Positions 1 through 5,515 of a stretch of DNA of 7,924 nucleotides are shown piece after piece. The DNA lies in contig JAVBMB010000114.1 in NCBI GenBank assembly GCA_031552995.1, forward strand, positions 1-7,924, given 5' to 3'. A program made the position numbers and the translations under genes. Under the pieces are notes generated by a model that saw only the letters and a program-made list of their open reading frames with translations, made no database searches and was not told the origin of the DNA. Positions within the stretch are counted from its first letter, which is position 1, and every line of letters begins with the position of its first letter. The stretch comes from JAVBMB01 sp031552995. Its GTDB lineage: Bacteria; Bacillota; Clostridia; Oscillospirales; Butyricicoccaceae.

Positions 1-316
1 TTTCAAACCTGTCGACATCAAGGACAAATATCGTTGCGCCTCCGACAACAACCTCAACAGGCATGGACGGGTAGTAGTTGATGCCTGCTTCTGTCGTGGT
101 GGGGATGAAATGCTTGCTGCTTTTTGAGTATTTGCCGATTATGTCTATAACGGCCTGGACACGGCTTTCATCAATACCGATGAGGACGGTGACGTTGCCG
201 GCGCGGAGGAAGCCGCCCGTAGTTGAGAGCTTTGTTACCGAATACCCCTCTTTCATCAGGTTCTGAATGACGACCGGGGCGTCGTCGGCGTTGAGAATAG
301 CAATGATAACTTTCAT
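1..316 (-). CDS. darA: DarA/PstA-type cyclic-di-AMP receptor (DUF970/YaaQ family), 3' end off window
   Basis: Small PII-like cytosolic protein of the family that binds cyclic-di-AMP as a trimer; its downstream partner is generally unknown. I translated 105 codons from the ATG at 316. The protein begins MKVIIAILNADDAP and carries the family signature VTKLSTTGGFLRAGN (residues 27-41), which forms the nucleotide-binding loop region, then the C-terminal PVEVVVGGATIFVLDVDRF block (residues 86-104). The family is about 109 residues long, so only a few codons are missing at the window edge. The start is well fixed by a strong Shine-Dalgarno, AAGGAGG at 324-330, 7 nt upstream. The gene follows the decarboxylase-family gene by 22 nt, so it is probably the distal gene of the same operon. 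In Bacillus the order is yaaO-tmk-yaaQ; no tmk lies between them here. A Ser sits at residue 26, where I recall Arg in some characterised homologues. Family assignment is confident; ligand binding is inferred. Confidence 0.9.
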   Translation of the reverse strand, partial: MKVIIAILNADDAPVVIQNLMKEGYSVTKLSTTGGFLRAGNVTVLIGIDESRVQAVIDIIGKYSKSSKHFIPTTTEAGINYYPSMPVEVVVGGATIFVLDVDRFE

Positions 317-338
317 AATCAGCCCTCCTTAATACATT

Positions 339-1715
339 CTATATACTAATGCATACTAACTTGTCTACTTCATTATAACCTTTATTGAGCAAATATTCAA
401 CGCATAAATCATCGATTTCTTCCCCGGCGGCTATGACGGGCACCCCGGGAGGGTAGGGACTTATCGGGCGGGCGGCGATTTTCCCGCGGCAGTTTGCGAG
501 AGGGACAGCCGTATAAGGCGAGAAATATGCCTGCCGCGGTGAGATTACGCGCCGCGGACGGGGCGGCGGAGAGTGGCGCGGCAGCGGAACGGGGTGCGGT
601 TCGAGCGACGACAGCGCCGCGTATATGCGGTTCAGGTCGCTCAAGGTGCCGTCCGCCGTGTGAATCAGCGTTACGCTGGATCTGTCACTCATCTCGGCCT
701 CGATGCCGGCGGCGCGAAGTGACAGGGCGGCCGACGTGCCGGATATGCCGCCGGGTGAGGTCAATATCGAAAGCCGGCAGGGGTCGCGTGGGTTTTCCAT
801 TGGGATAACGGGGAGAAACGGCGTTGACGCGGCCAGACGGCGCATGAAACTATCGGCGCACTGCGCGGCGAGCGCATATCTTCCGCCGTCATTTTGCAGC
901 ATGGCGCGGGCGTAATCGAGCGAGGCCATTATGGGATAAGATGGCGAGGATGTGCCAAAAAGCGCCGTCAGGCGGCGCAGATTTTCGTAAAACGGCGCCG
1001 TAAAGCCGCGGCTTAGCAAGTATGCGCCCTGCGTCATGGCGCGAAGGGTCTTGTGGGCGGAAAATATGACGATGTCGGCGCTTTGCGCGGCGGGGTCATC
1101 TATGCCGCACGCGCGAAGGTGAGAGCCGTGCGCCGCGTCGACAATAAGAGCGGCGCCGCATTCGTGCGCGGCTGATGCAAGCGATGCAATATCGAGCAGC
1201 GCACCATAGTATGTAGGGCTTGTGACTATAGCGGCGGCGGCGCCTGACTGCCGCAGAGCCAGCGTTAGAGCAGAGGGTGAAATATCCCCGCTGACACCGG
1301 ACAGGGCATCAAATGCGGGCCACACATAGCTCGGGGACAGGTCGAGCATGGCGCAGGTGTCAATGACGCTCATGTGGCAGTTGCGGTCGACAACAAGAGG
1401 TGAGCCGGGAGGACACAGCGCGGCGATCGCCGCTTTTATGCCCTGGGTTGCGCCGCAGGTCATGAAAAAGCAGCGGTCCATGCCATAATACATGGCGCAC
1501 TCGAGCTCGGCCTGCTGGATGAGACCGTTTTCGCCATACAGATTGCCGGTGGTATCGATTTCGGTATAGTCTATCGTGAATATCGAATCGAAAATATCAC
1601 CCATGCCGCGCCCCTTGTGGCCGGGCATGTGGCAGCGAAGCGCATGTTCGCCTGACAGGTCGAGCAGGCCGTTAAGCAGCGGCGCGCCCGGGATGCGGCG
1701 CGGCGTATCAGACAT
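339..1715 (-). CDS. Orn/Lys/Arg decarboxylase-family PLP enzyme (YaaO/SpeA-like)
   Basis: Fold-type I PLP enzyme of the ornithine/lysine/arginine decarboxylase family (458 aa), which makes diamines or agmatine from basic amino acids; the substrate cannot be read from the sequence. Seen in order: HMPGHKGRG (29-37), DYTEIDTTGNLY (49-60), the nucleophile-loop-like CGATQG (87-92), DRNCHMSV (110-117), the cofactor aspartate motif IVDAAHGSH (191-199) and the PLP lysine in FSAHKTL (K222). The C-terminal domain has GKIAARPISPYPPGVPVIAAGE (from about 411), typical of the family. A proline/arginine-rich linker (372-389) joins the two parts. At 458 aa it is somewhat shorter than Bacillus YaaO (about 480). 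The reading frame stays open 38 codons further upstream, but that stretch lies inside the racemase gene and is low-complexity, so I chose the ATG at 1715. It overlaps the racemase stop by 8 nt and has no clear Shine-Dalgarno, which suggests translational coupling. Catalytic residues look intact. Confidence 0.88.
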   Translation of the reverse strand: MSDTPRRIPGAPLLNGLLDLSGEHALRCHMPGHKGRGMGDIFDSIFTIDYTEIDTTGNLYGENGLIQQAELECAMYYGMDRCFFMTCGATQGIKAAIAALCPPGSPLVVDRNCHMSVIDTCAMLDLSPSYVWPAFDALSGVSGDISPSALTLALRQSGAAAAIVTSPTYYGALLDIASLASAAHECGAALIVDAAHGSHLRACGIDDPAAQSADIVIFSAHKTLRAMTQGAYLLSRGFTAPFYENLRRLTALFGTSSPSYPIMASLDYARAMLQNDGGRYALAAQCADSFMRRLAASTPFLPVIPMENPRDPCRLSILTSPGGISGTSAALSLRAAGIEAEMSDRSSVTLIHTADGTLSDLNRIYAALSSLEPHPVPLPRHSPPPRPRRVISPRQAYFSPYTAVPLANCRGKIAARPISPYPPGVPVIAAGEEIDDLCVEYLLNKGYNEVDKLVCISI

Positions 1716-2802
1716 AGATGCGGTCAATGCCCGGCGGGACGTATGTCGGCGACACGTCGAAGTGGGCGGGGGAGCCGGCGGCGCAGTCGATATCGGTGAC
1801 GTCAACCGTTGTGTGGTTGATACCGACATGGCCGAGAACGCGCGCTTTTTTACCGTTTACCGCGACATAATAGCGCCTGCCTTTGACAAAGCCCAATAAA
1901 GCCGAGCCGATGTAGCGGACGGTATCCTTGAAACGATAGCTGTCGCGCATTTTTTCCGTCATAAAGCCGTCGCCGGTTCCGATGGGGATGATGGCAATTT
2001 TTGTAGGCTTTTTTGTGACGAACGCGCTGCCGTAGCCGACGGGATGCCCGGACGGCAGCCAGCGGATTTCGGCGACGGTACTTTCGAGACGGCCGACCTT
2101 GCACAGGCCATAGTCGCCCTTGGCGGTCATGCGGCCGCCGATGGCCGAGCCGACGCGGACGGCATCAAGCGACGGCACTTTGCAGCGCAGCACGGCGGCG
2201 CTGTTCGACGCGTGCAGCAGGCCGGGTGAAAACCCGGCTTCCTGTATTTTTTTTGTCAGCGCGACAAATGCTTCGTACTGGACGAATGTTTTCTTCTTGC
2301 TGTTGAAGGCATTGGCGTAATGGGTGTACATGCCGGTGACGTTGAGGTTTGACATAAAACGGTATACCGACAGGATGCGTTCAATCTCGCCCGGCTCGAA
2401 GCCATAGCGGCCCATCCCGGTGTCAATTTTTATGTGCGCGTCACACATAATCCCCTGGCCTTCGGCGATGCCGTTGAGCGAGACAGCGGCGTCGTAGCTG
2501 CCTATCGTCGCCGTGGCGCACGCCGACAGGATATCGCGGATATCCTCTTCGCACGCCGTTGAGCGCAGGACAAGAATCTCCTCCTCGCCAAAGCCCCAGT
2601 CGCGAAGCCTGAGTGCGTCGGTGGGGTCGGTGACGGCGAAGCGGCGCACACGGTTTTCGCGCAGGAGGTCGGCCATCTGACGCATGTCGAGGCCGTAGGC
2701 GTTGGCCTTGAGTACGGCTATCATGTTCTCGCACTGAGAGACCTGCTTAATATGCTCGATGTTGGCGATGATTTTCTCTCTGTCTACGGTAAGGCGTTTC
2801 AT
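1708..2802 (-). CDS. alr: Alanine racemase family protein with atypical C-terminal active site
   Basis: PLP-dependent racemase of the Alr family (364 aa), expected to interconvert L- and D-alanine for peptidoglycan. The N-terminal TIM barrel carries the PLP lysine in VLKANAYGL (K32), the IKIDTGMGRYGF motif (124-135, with the carbamyl-lysine position and the PLP-contacting Arg) and HASNSAA (197-203). In the C-terminal beta domain, VGYGSAF (255-261) supplies the probable catalytic tyrosine Y257, followed by IPIGTGDGF (272-280). Oddly, the usual MDQ active-site triplet reads INH (328-330), and the end is short and divergent (AHFDVSPTYVPPGIDRIYV), although the terminal R-x-Y is retained. I recall similar variants among clostridial racemases, so this may be a subfamily, and a different amino acid substrate is possible. 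The ATG at 2802 has AGGGGG at 2809-2814, 6 nt upstream. It lies 60 nt after the FemAB gene and overlaps the next gene by 8 nt. Confidence 0.87.
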   Translation of the reverse strand: MKRLTVDREKIIANIEHIKQVSQCENMIAVLKANAYGLDMRQMADLLRENRVRRFAVTDPTDALRLRDWGFGEEEILVLRSTACEEDIRDILSACATATIGSYDAAVSLNGIAEGQGIMCDAHIKIDTGMGRYGFEPGEIERILSVYRFMSNLNVTGMYTHYANAFNSKKKTFVQYEAFVALTKKIQEAGFSPGLLHASNSAAVLRCKVPSLDAVRVGSAIGGRMTAKGDYGLCKVGRLESTVAEIRWLPSGHPVGYGSAFVTKKPTKIAIIPIGTGDGFMTEKMRDSYRFKDTVRYIGSALLGFVKGRRYYVAVNGKKARVLGHVGINHTTVDVTDIDCAAGSPAHFDVSPTYVPPGIDRIYV

Positions 2803-2816
2803 ATAATACCCCCTGT

Positions 2817-2831
2817 CCGGCGCGGCGCCGG
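2817..2831. repeat. GC-rich inverted repeat between femAB-like gene and alr
   Basis: CCGGCGC and GCGCCGG form a perfect 7-bp inverted repeat around one G, able to fold as a 5-bp CCGGC/GCCGG stem with a GCGGC loop. It lies in the 60-nt gap, immediately before the alr ribosome binding site (2809-2814) in the direction of transcription. There is no U-tract, so it is not an intrinsic terminator. It could affect mRNA stability or alr translation, but no function is shown. Confidence 0.45.
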
Positions 2832-2862
2832 CAAACTGATGGCGTTGAAAACGAACTTCTGG

Positions 2863-3948
2863 TCACAGCTCGGCGGGCTTTACCTCGCCGGACTGACTTT
2901 TCTTGAGTGTGAGCATCCGCCTGGCCTTACGCGCGAAGCTGAGGCCGCGGGTCATCATCCAGTTGACAAACGGCTTGTAAACCATTTCGAACTCGCCGCA
3001 GAACTCGCACAGGTCACCCGAGAAGCCTTTTTTGAACAGGTAAAGCCCGTACAGCGGGTTTTCCGGCGTAAGGTCGCCGGATACGCCGCGAAAATCATAG
3101 ATGTCACACCCGAGTTCGAGCGCCCACTTAATCATGCTCCATTGCAGCTGATAATTGGGCATGACGTTGCGGTGCGCGTTTGACGACGCGCCGTACAGAT
3201 ACCACACCTTGTTGCCGAAGTGAACGGCGAGCGTGCCGGCAACAGGCTTGTCCTCATGAAAGGCCATATAAAGCCGGGCGTGCTCTCCAAGCGAGTCGAG
3301 CATCGTCTCGAAGTACTGCCGGCCGCGCACGATAAAGCCGTCGCGGTCGCCGGTCTCTTTCATGATTTCGGAGAAAGCGGTGAGCATCTCCTTGCCGCAC
3401 TGCCGCACGGTGACGCCCTTGCGCACAGACAGGCGCAGGTTATAGCGGGTCTTTGAGTGGAACGCCGCCAGCAGCTCTTCCTCGGTTTTGCCGCGAATAT
3501 CCAGACGGAAAACATACCCCGGCTGAATACCGTCGAAGTTTTTTTGCACCGGGCTGTGATGATAGCCCAGCGACGTCATGGAAGAGATGAACTCGCTGTC
3601 GCCGCTTGGGATATCGGGGTCAATTTTAAGTGCGTAGGCGCTAAAGCGCTTGGCAAGGCCGGCCATCGCGCGTGTCAGCTCGGCAAGCGCCTGCGTGTCG
3701 TGAGGGTCGCACACCGGGCCTCTGGCCGAGTACATCAGCGTGTACGGCAGGCCGGGCATCTTGCGGACAAGCACGCTCATCGCGCCGCGTATTTCGCCGC
3801 TGGCGGTCTGGGCGAGCACCGCTTGCCACTTCCAGCTTGGCTTGACCTTTGCCCACAAGGACGACTGCAAAAAATGCCCCTTTGGATGGGCGGCAATAAA
3901 TGCCTCATATGCTGCGATATTTTCGGACGTAACAAGTTTGCAAATCAC
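2863..3948 (-). CDS. FemAB-family aminoacyltransferase (peptidoglycan interpeptide bridge)
   Basis: Member of the FemABX family, which uses a double GNAT-like fold to transfer amino acids from aminoacyl-tRNA onto the lipid II stem peptide at the inner face of the membrane. The 361-aa product has GHFLQSSLWAKVKPSW near the N-terminus (24-39), YALKIDPDIP (105-114), KTRYNLRLSVRKGV (166-179), the second-domain core KPVAGTLAVHFGNKVWYLYGAS (about 234-255), NYQLQWSMIKWALELGCDIYDFRGV (about 265-289) and YLFKKGFSGD (303-312). The last is highly characteristic of the family. Length and the lack of a long coiled-coil arm resemble FemX more than FemA/B. The frame stays open to 4083, but I chose the GTG at 3948 because TAGGAG (3957-3962) lies 8 nt upstream and the extension has no family similarity. 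The C-terminus is basic (RKARRMLTLKK), fitting membrane association. It is the first gene of the leftward cluster. Which residue is added, and to which stem position, is not readable. Confidence 0.88.
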   Translation of the reverse strand: MICKLVTSENIAAYEAFIAAHPKGHFLQSSLWAKVKPSWKWQAVLAQTASGEIRGAMSVLVRKMPGLPYTLMYSARGPVCDPHDTQALAELTRAMAGLAKRFSAYALKIDPDIPSGDSEFISSMTSLGYHHSPVQKNFDGIQPGYVFRLDIRGKTEEELLAAFHSKTRYNLRLSVRKGVTVRQCGKEMLTAFSEIMKETGDRDGFIVRGRQYFETMLDSLGEHARLYMAFHEDKPVAGTLAVHFGNKVWYLYGASSNAHRNVMPNYQLQWSMIKWALELGCDIYDFRGVSGDLTPENPLYGLYLFKKGFSGDLCEFCGEFEMVYKPFVNWMMTRGLSFARKARRMLTLKKSQSGEVKPAEL

Positions 3949-3956
3949 AATATATG

Positions 3957-3962
3957 CTCCTA
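3957..3962 (-). promoter_or_regulatory. Ribosome binding site fixing the GTG start of the FemAB gene
   Basis: On the minus strand TAGGAG is followed after 8 nt by GTG (3948-3946). No ATG in frame upstream has a comparable site. This is the reason for discarding the 45-codon upstream extension. Confidence 0.7.
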
Positions 3963-3998
3963 TTATCTTTGTGTTGTGACAGGCCGGGCTTGGTGCAA

Positions 3999-4007
3999 TG
4001 TATAGCA
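3999..4007 (-). promoter_or_regulatory. Possible extended -10 promoter for the femAB-alr-decarboxylase-darA cluster
   Basis: Minus strand TGCTATACA is a TGn-extended -10 with a 5/6-type hexamer about 50 nt before the GTG start. No good -35 box is found 16-18 nt upstream, so this rests on the -10 alone. It lies downstream of the gap terminator, as needed for separate transcription of the cluster. Confidence 0.35.
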
Positions 4008-4232
4008 GAAAATGGACATTATGGATATTTTGCCCATATATTGCGCCGGCAAGCCGGAAATGACTGCATGTGTTTCCATTCACTTCAAGCTTAACCTATA
4101 TTTTACATCATTTCGCCGAAATACTCCATATTTATTTGAAAATTTCAGCTAAAAATAATAGCTGCACCATATACAGCAGTTTGGCGCGTTGATAAAAAAC
4201 GACAAGCCGGCGCGGAGATTGGCGGACGAAAA

Positions 4233-4260
4233 TTAAAAGCGGGCAAAAGCCCGCTTTTAA
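4233..4260 (-). terminator. Intrinsic terminator downstream of gap
   Basis: A perfect 12-bp inverted repeat (TTAAAAGCGGGC / GCCCGCTTTTAA) with a 4-nt loop begins 17 nt after the gap stop codon. On the minus strand the GC stem is followed by TTTTAATTTT, a standard Rho-independent terminator. The symmetric A/T flanks mean it could also work in the other direction. Confidence 0.9.
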
Positions 4261-4277
4261 TGGACGAAAATGTGATT

Positions 4278-5294
4278 TTACGCGTTATCCTGCCCAAACA
4301 TGTAGCAAAGCATGTTGAGAACATTGCAGCTGTAGCCCCATTCATTGTCATACCACGAGACAATTTTATAGAATGTATCGGTGAGAGCAATGCCGGCAGT
4401 CTCGTCAAAGACGCTGGGACAGCACTCGCCAATGAAGTCGCTTGAGACAACCTTGTCCTTCGTGTAGCCGAGTATGCCCTTAAGCTCGCCTTCGCTGGCG
4501 GCTTTCATCGCGGCGCAGATATCGGCATAGGTTGTCGGCTTTACAAGATTGACGGTGAGGTCGACGACAGAGACGTCGAGCGTAGGCACGCGGAATGCCA
4601 TGCCGGTGAGCTTTCCGTTAAGTGCGGGTATGACTTTGCCGACAGCCTTGGCGGCGCCGGTTGACGACGGGATGATGTTGGCGGAGGCGGCGCGGCCGTC
4701 TTTCCAGTCCTTTGAGTTTATCATGGTGTCGACAGTCGTCTGTGAGTTCGTCGTCGAATGAACTGTGGTCATCAGGCCGGAGGCGATGCCGAAATTATCG
4801 TGCAGAACCTTGGCGACGGGAGCGAGGCAGTTTGTTGTGCAGGACGCGTTCGAAACGACAGGCATCGACTTGGAATCGTATGAGGTGTGATTGACACCCA
4901 TGACGAACATCGGCGCGTCGGTGCTGGGGGCTGTAATCATAACCTTTTTTGCGCCGGACTTAAGGTGGGCCTGCGCTTTTTCGGCCGTAGTAAACTTGCC
5001 GGTGGATTCGATGATGTAATCAGCGCCAATCTCGCCCCAGGGGATGTTCGCCGGATCAAGCTCCTGATATATCTTAATTTCTTTTCCGTTGACGATAAGT
5101 GTATTCTCGGTATAGTCCACCGTGCCGTTGAATCTGCCGTGGACGGTGTCGTATTTGAGCAGATATGCCATATAGTCGGGTGGCATGAAGGGGTTGTTGA
5201 TACCTACAAAGTCAAAACCGCCTTTTTCCAGACCGGCCCTGAATATCAGCCTGCCAATGCGGCCGAATCCGTTGATACCAATTTTCATCGTCAT
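4278..5294 (-). CDS. gap: Glyceraldehyde-3-phosphate dehydrogenase, type I
   Basis: Cytosolic glycolytic enzyme that oxidises and phosphorylates glyceraldehyde 3-phosphate to 1,3-bisphosphoglycerate with NAD. The 338-aa protein is of normal length. It has the Rossmann motif INGFGRIGR (7-15), the catalytic cysteine in SNASCTTNCLAP (C152), the catalytic histidine in TTVHSTTNSQ (H179), NIIPSSTGAAKAVGKVIP (206-223), GMAFRVPT (231-238) and WYDNEWGYS (314-322). The KDWKDGRAAS and SSTGAAKAVGKV stretches resemble E. coli GapA and eukaryotic enzymes rather than the Bacillus type (PHKDLRRARAA). Where most NAD enzymes have Asp after the second strand (IND), this one has INN (N34). GGAGG at 5303-5307 lies 8 nt before the ATG at 5294; a TTG further upstream overlaps that site and is unlikely to be the start. 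The gene stands alone between its own promoter and terminator. Confidence 0.97.
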   Translation of the reverse strand: MTMKIGINGFGRIGRLIFRAGLEKGGFDFVGINNPFMPPDYMAYLLKYDTVHGRFNGTVDYTENTLIVNGKEIKIYQELDPANIPWGEIGADYIIESTGKFTTAEKAQAHLKSGAKKVMITAPSTDAPMFVMGVNHTSYDSKSMPVVSNASCTTNCLAPVAKVLHDNFGIASGLMTTVHSTTNSQTTVDTMINSKDWKDGRAASANIIPSSTGAAKAVGKVIPALNGKLTGMAFRVPTLDVSVVDLTVNLVKPTTYADICAAMKAASEGELKGILGYTKDKVVSSDFIGECCPSVFDETAGIALTDTFYKIVSWYDNEWGYSCNVLNMLCYMFGQDNA

Positions 5295-5337
5295 ATTTTG
5301 TGCCTCCAAATGTAATTGTGGGCCCCTGCCCTACATC

Positions 5338-5366
5338 AGTATATCTTATATATCATTGAAAAGCAA
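5338..5366 (-). promoter_or_regulatory. Predicted sigma-A promoter of gap
   Basis: Minus strand: -35 TTGCTT (5366-5361), a 17-nt spacer and -10 TATACT (5343-5338). Transcription would start near 5331, giving a leader of about 37 nt before the gap ATG. The -35 box shares base 5361 with the -35 box of the opposite promoter. Confidence 0.6.
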
Positions 5367-5384
5367 GGCGAGAGGGACTATAAT
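5356..5384 (+). promoter_or_regulatory. Predicted strong sigma-A promoter (P1) of the kinase-like gene
   Basis: Plus strand: -35 TTGAAA (5356-5361), exactly 17 nt, then consensus -10 TATAAT (5379-5384). This is the best promoter match in the window. The start would be near 5391, leaving a leader of about 125 nt before the ATG at 5516. Confidence 0.7.
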
Positions 5385-5401
5385 TGCGCATAGGAATTTG
5401 C

Positions 5402-5430
5402 TTGATTTGATGAAGGAAATAGGCTATTAT
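5402..5430 (+). promoter_or_regulatory. Second predicted promoter (P2) of the kinase-like gene
   Basis: Plus strand: -35 TTGATT (5402-5407), a 17-nt spacer and -10 TATTAT (5425-5430), in tandem 46 nt downstream of P1. It is weaker than P1 but has correct spacing. Transcription would start near 5437, just before the repeat cluster at 5447-5482. Confidence 0.45.
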
Positions 5431-5446
5431 TACAAATAAGGTTTTA

Positions 5447-5482
5447 TGTCGAAACGTGTCGAAAAAATATATTTTTACGTTT
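5447..5482. repeat. Direct and inverted repeats in the kinase leader
   Basis: TGTCGAAA occurs at 5447-5454 and again at 5457-5464, exactly 10 bp apart, so both copies lie on the same DNA face. Overlapping them, AAACGT (5452-5457) is inverted as ACGTTT (5477-5482) around an AT palindrome (5463-5476, five A, TATA, five T). The block lies about 10-45 nt after the P2 start, where a repressor site or a leader hairpin could act. Function is not shown. Confidence 0.4.
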
Positions 5483-5515
5483 AAATATTACCCACAAGAT
5501 GAAAGGGTACACAGT

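Larger units (their letters stand above)
3949..4277. other. Intergenic region between gap and the FemAB gene
   Basis: 329 nt with no convincing gene. In the leftward direction it contains the gap terminator (4233-4260), then AT-rich DNA, a small CCGGC/GCCGG palindrome near 4046-4057 and the candidate FemAB promoter and ribosome binding site. Open frames crossing it are extensions or shadows of neighbouring genes. The contrast of AT-rich DNA with short GC islands is unlike the coding regions. Confidence 0.6.

Noticed and set aside
1716..1829. N-terminal 38-codon extension of the decarboxylase-family protein
   Set aside because: Lies wholly inside alr in another frame, gives a Ser/Thr/Pro-rich translation unlike the family, and the ATG at 1715 is the natural overlap start.
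2752..3183. Plus-strand open frame across the alr/FemAB junction
   Set aside because: Antisense to two well-supported genes, with no own ribosome binding site or recognisable motif.
3949..4083. N-terminal 45-codon extension of the FemAB protein
   Set aside because: No family similarity, crosses the promoter-like region, and the GTG at 3948 has a well-spaced ribosome binding site.
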